DNA from: Stramenopiles sp. TOSAG23-6
Taxonomy: Eukaryota; Sar
Assembly (NCBI GenBank): GCA_900128565.1
Contig: LT636271.1
Coordinates: forward strand, 1 to 11,302
Direction of reading: 5' to 3'
Length of the DNA stretch: 11,302 nt
The notes below the pieces were generated by a model. That model saw only the letters and a list, made by a program, of their open reading frames with translations. It had not been told where the DNA came from and searched no databases. A program made the position numbers and the translations under genes. This document shows, one piece after another, positions 1 through 5,700 of the stretch (positions within the stretch are counted from its first letter, which is position 1; each line of letters opens with the position of its first letter).

Positions 1-55
1 AGGTACAAAATTTCGTATGAAAAAAAAATCGAATTTGAAAAAAAATAAAACATAC
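1..55 (-). repeat. Introner-type intron 12 of ITPR-like gene, cut by the window edge
   Basis: Starts AT|GTATGT after codon 2435 and reaches the core (TACGAAATTTTGTACCT) at the window edge; the branch-like site and 3' end lie outside. Phase 0. Confidence 0.82.
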
Positions 56-2683
56 ATGAATCAAACGATCTGATCGACCTTCCATTACACCATGTAACAA
101 TGCAACAATAAGTCCTAATAAATCAGCCCATGATTGTGTAAATCTATATGATTTCATTACCTTTATAGCGTAATGAATGATTCGATTACAACAATCTAAA
201 ACTGGTGATGAACAAGCTATGTACATTTGATTCATACTACATGAACCTTGAACACATTCTACCATTAAATCAAAACATGAAGTAATTATTGGTAGTAATT
301 TACTATCTAAAAATGGACTTTTTCCTAATTGACGTACTGCACTATTCAAATATTTTCCAATGTGTAAAAATATGTTGATATTTACTTGGTTATTATTTTG
401 TTGTATCATTAATTCCTGATTAGGACGGTAGTGACCTTCACACAATAAACGAATATACTCTAATAATCCACAAATTGTTTCAACATTATCATCTTGTTCT
501 TCTATTATTTTTTCATTTTTTACATCACAAATTGATACATCAACAAGAGGGGTAGTACTTTGTACATTAGAAATTATTTCGGTACTTAATTTTGTATCTA
601 AAGAATTTCTAATTGCTTGAGTACTATTACCCTCCTCTTTAGTATTGTTTTTAACCTCCTCTTTAACATTTTGTAAACCACCTGGTGATTCCTCTTTAGC
701 ATTGTTTTTAACCTCCTCTTCAACATATTGTAAACCACCTGGTGATTCATGCAACAAAATTTCAAACCCTTTAAAAAATGATTCTGTATTTCCATTTGTT
801 ATTATCTTATATACTTCCAGTTGAGCTTCAGAATTCCCCCCACCAACAAAACGATCTGTTAAAATACAAATTCCAACTTTTGTAGTTATTTGTAGTACAT
901 CATGAGATATTCCAGGAGCAATTAATTTCATAATAAGATTCATTACTCCTGCAGCAATAGCCTGGTCAATAATTACATCTCTATCTGCATTAGCTTCAGT
1001 CCCACAACAATCTAGAAAAGATTGTAAAAGATTCAAAACTCCTAAAATAATAATTTTACTATTATTATTCTCTATACTTTTACTATACTCAATTGTACCA
1101 TCGTTATCGTCATTTATTAAATAGCATGCATGTTTGATCATTTTATGTAAAATATTACCAATGTTAATATCAGAAGAAGAATCATCAAAAGTACGTAAAA
1201 TATTGACAAGATCCACAAATTCATTCTTTATATCCTCTTTTGTACCATTTTTTTGTACTTGAATCATTTTTTGAAAAGCTTGTCGTGTTGGTATCATTTT
1301 CACGCTTTTATATGCTTGTTCTTGTAATAATTTTTCTTTAGCTACACTTTTTTCTATTTCAGCTTCTTCTTTTATATATTGATTTTGTTCATGAATGATT
1401 TTTTGTTGCTCTTTCATTCTTGAATAAGGAGTTTCAAATTTTGATTTTTCATCAATATTATTATTAGTAGTAATATCAACATTATTACTATTAGTAGTAG
1501 TATTACTATCATCAACAGTAGTATCATTATTTGTTGTATCAAATCCATTAATTTTACTTATCGCAAATTTACACATTCTAACTTTATTGTGGAAGGATAA
1601 GACAATTGGATGAATCGAATCTTTTTGAGTAGAGACAAGTAATAATTGAGAAACACTTTGAGCAATAGATAGTTTTGTTTTAGAATTAAGTTCATCATTT
1701 TCAAAATGTTGTCCATATCGTTGAAATATTCCTGTAATACATGGTAATACCTGATGATACACTAACCATATTAATTTTTCATCATTGATTTCATTTACTT
1801 TTTCAATACGATCAAGATGACTCAGGCGAATAGATTTTTGTATATTATTGTGCCCAGTGTCAATTAAAATGGAACAAATTTTTTCGTGAAACCCCAACGT
1901 ACAAAGTTGTGTCAAAACAGACGCTAATAGTTGTATCATTGTTATGGTACCCGGTAAAGTCGCAAGTTCCATACACGGTGTTGTTGCTTCTATATAAACT
2001 TGGTATAGAAAATATAGTAAAGATTCCTTCACATTCCAAATTGTTCTTTCATCATTAATATGATAAAGTAAATTTGAAATTGGAAAACATGATTTACATT
2101 TTGCTTCTGTAATTTTAAAATTACCCTGACAACAATTTGATAGTAAGAGTAATAACTTTGTATGATATTGTAAAATTGGATGATCTCTCATACAATTTAC
2201 ATTCTTTGTCATTAATTGTCTAGTTATTTTATACGGATTTAATTTTGTATCTACAAATAATTTCATTGTTTTATCAATCCATTTTGATTTTGTTAATACA
2301 TTCAAAATTTGAATATTTTGAGTTGTACTATTTTGTAAAGCTATTTCATTGAGAAATTGTAAATATTCTGTATTTGGAGCATCATCATCATCATCTGTAT
2401 CTATAATATTTTCTATCATACAATGTATAGTCTTGGAACTAACCTGTTCACATAAATCTACATTATTTTTCACTATTTCACATAAAAGATCATTTGTATA
2501 CGGAATTGTATCTATACGCTGACACATTTCATCAATAAAATTATCAAAATGAAATAATGCTTTCTGCCCTTGAGGGAAATTTGTACACCAAACTCTCAAA
2601 AAATCATGAATTGATCCTAACATTTCAAATAATACAGAATCTTTTGCATCAATAGATGATTGACTATTCATTTGTTTATTATT

Positions 2684-2734
<51 letters not shown>

Positions 2735-2743
2735 TCCAGGTAA
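56..2743 (-). CDS. ITPR: ITPR-like exon 12: C-terminal solenoid and RIH-associated domain (residues 1540-2435)
   Basis: One 896-codon open exon. It opens with LPG and 17 consecutive Asp codons (2684-2734). A central Asn/Thr/Asp-rich linker and a Lys/Glu/Gln helix (EEAEIEKSVAKEKLLQEQAY) resemble a coiled coil. VIIDQAIAAGVMNLIMKL, then NTESFFKGFEILLHE, matches IP3R ASNLVIDLIMNA...KSEKFFKVFYDRM. A 19-residue ESPGGLQ unit is repeated twice (641-748). The end, EYIRLLCEGHYRPNQELMIQ ... CVQGSCSMNQMYI ... LLHGVMEGRSDRLIH, matches the RIH-associated domain (FLQLLCENHNRDLQNFL ... YCQGPCHENQNCI ... AIMESRHD). The exon ends in phase 0 at intron 12. The transmembrane pore should follow off window. Confidence 0.92.
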
Positions 2744-5700
2744 ATGTATTGTGACAGAATATGTAAACATAAAATTTGTTAAGTACAGAATTTTCATAGT
2801 AAAAAAAGAATAAATAAATTTGAAATGAATGTTAGGCTTAGGGTTAACAAACATCTATATTAAACATTTCAGGAATAATTGTTAATACGTCTAAATTATA
2901 AATAAGCAATTGCATTTCATAATTTGGTTCAATTGTATCATTATCAATAATAGTACAATAATTCTTCATTTCATTCATCCAATTTTGCAATTCTTTTAAT
3001 TTATTCACAACAATTGTTAAATCATGTATCGTGAAAAAAAAATTGAAAAAAAAAATCAGTTAGGTACAAAATGTTCTACCAAAAAAAAAAATTAAACTTC
3101 AGGATAGGGTTAGGGTTAACCTACATCACCGATGCCCCACACTTCATAACATTCAATTGAACATAGAAAATATCCTAAAATTGACTGTATATGAAAATAT
3201 GCTTCATGATGTTTTGAATCCAATAGTAAATGAATTGAAGAGCATATATTCAATAAATTATAACGTTTTTGATTTTGATGTAATAATAAAAGTAATGATT
3301 CTGTAGTCAAATTATCATTTTCATACATTAATAAAGTAGTTAATATTGTAGAAAAATTACTATTTCCAGATGATGACGTCATTTTTGATAAGCTTAAAAT
3401 TTGTGTATTTTTTGAATGTTTTTCTGAAAATAGATGTTTACACATATTCACAGTTTTATCTATTATTGTAGAATTCCCTGAAAATAATTGATGGAGATAT
3501 AGATTATGAAAAAATATTTCAAAAAAATCCAAAAACATTTGTTAGGTACAAAATTTCGTATGAAAAAAAATGTAGACAAAAAAATTGAAATGAAAACGTA
3601 CATTCCACTGGACTTTTCATTGTACCAAGAATACTTTGAAAATCAACTAATACGTGAGATATTTGATACTCAATTTCAATATCAGCCAAAATACGTAAAA
3701 GTTGTATTTGTACACATTTACATTCCATATGTATTGTGAAAAAAAAAAGAAAAAAAAAAAGTACAAAAATTTGTTAGGTATAAAATTTCGTATACACAAA
3801 TAATAAATTTTGAAATTTGAAATTTGAAATGATGAAAACAAACATCATCAATTGTTTCTTCACTCTGATGATATCTCTTGTCACGAACCTGTTTCGGTAT
3901 AATGACTTTTATTTTACTTTTTTCTTGGCGTAATAATTGCTTTGCTAATCGAGCAGCACGAAATAAACGTAATAATCGTACTGTATTGTGAAAAATATTT
4001 AAAAAAAAAAGTTAAATTTGTTAGGTACAAAATTTCGTACGAAAAAACACGATTTGTTTTGAAAAAAATGAAATTGAAAACGTACATAATCGTAACATCC
4101 TAAATGTTTTAAATAATGAGCCTAATGATTTGATTGAAGAGACAGCAACACCAAGCCAATCTACAAATGTAACAATAAAGTCAGTTACACATAGCCAATC
4201 AAGGAAATATCGATTGCATCCAATAGCCCAAAGACGTCCAATGACATGTTTTTTTTGAAAATATTTTTTTTTTTTTGAGTAAAATTTCTGTGTTAGGTAT
4301 AAAATTTTGTATAAAAAATGAAAAATTAATAAATTCATGATGTGAAAATGTACATCCAACGTAAACAGAGCAAGAAAGAAATAATCTAATAAGTCTAATG
4401 TTGAATTATTTGATTCTTGTAAACCAATTAAACCTGTAATAACAGAAATAAAAGTAGCTCCAATAATAAATATCATGTACTTTGGAAATATATTTCAGAA
4501 AAAAAAACCTTAAATTTGTTAGGTACAAAATTTACTATAAAAAAAACAATTCGAATTTGAAAAAAAGTAAAACATACATATATATTTTACCATCCATAAT
4601 ATTTTCAACATATTCAGCAAGAGATCGTTCAACAGGTTTGTCTGTATCAACTAAAAGCTTTCTATATTCACGAACATCATCTTGAGTAAAGTCTGTATCA
4701 TGAATGATTTGCTTTGAAAAACACGAAAAACATGAAAAAATATTTTTGTTGTTTTGTTTTTGGGTCGTTTCTTCTTTTTCTATTTTTGAATTGAAATGTC
4801 CAATACTTTGAATTAATGGAATTGCAACATTTTGTACTTGTTCAACAGATGAATAATAACCATACTGTAATAAATGATGTAAACATTTCGCATATGCAGC
4901 TGTTAATAAATGATTATCGTTTCCCGGTTCACTATATTCACGTGTACTCTCTAACCACATTTCTATTGATCCTTGTAATATTGCAAATTTATTTGAATGT
5001 GTAGTATTTGGTACACCAATCGTATTGGCTTGAATAGGTACATACGTTTCTACATTGTCTGTATTTTTTTTATTTTCTGTATTTTTTTTATTTTCTGTAT
5101 TTTTTTTATTTTCTATATTTTCTATATTTGTAACAAATGGCCTACTAATATTTGGTATAGGAATTGTCTTTTGTGGATCAACATCAAGCCATAATGAATC
5201 AATTAATGAAGCAAATGCGGCTCGTAATTCAATCGTTATTCCAGTGTCAGATGCAGCTAGTATACATAATTCATATGAATATTCATCTCGTAAATTGTAA
5301 ATTCCTAAATAATTCCTATTTAAACATAATGTTGAAAATAATGTAATTTGTGCAAGATAAAAATCATAAATTTTCTTTTTTTTCTCATATATACTCTTTG
5401 CTTCTTGTGCCAATTTTATTTCTTTTGCTTTAAAACCTAATTTTGAATGTTTTGAATCTTTTAAAGTATTTTTGGCCTCATCACCATCATCATTATCATC
5501 ATTAAAATCTTCATGTACACATTCACATATTTCGTGTATTTTTACCCATGTTTTTTTAAATAAAGCATTTGGTGTGGAAGTCATGTATTATGAAAAATAT
5601 TTTTTTTTTTAATTTAAAAAAAAATGTTAGGTACAAAATTTCGTATGAAAAAAACAATTTGAAAATTAATGATAAAAACGTACATATCTTTAGTGTACCA

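Noticed and set aside
3981-4042. Near-palindrome TACGAAATTTTGTA as a conserved RNA hairpin
   Set aside because: It has no loop, and variant copies (introns 5, 6 and 8) break pairs without compensating changes; conservation looks like sequence, not structure.
4021-4476. A separate small ion-channel gene nested in or between IP3R fragments
   Set aside because: The reading frame and splice phases run continuously from exon 5 through exon 9, with IP3R homology on both sides.
3506-5346. Plus-strand reading frames of 60-81 codons inside the ITPR-like gene
   Set aside because: They are antisense to well-supported exons or cross introners, and consist of low-complexity translations.
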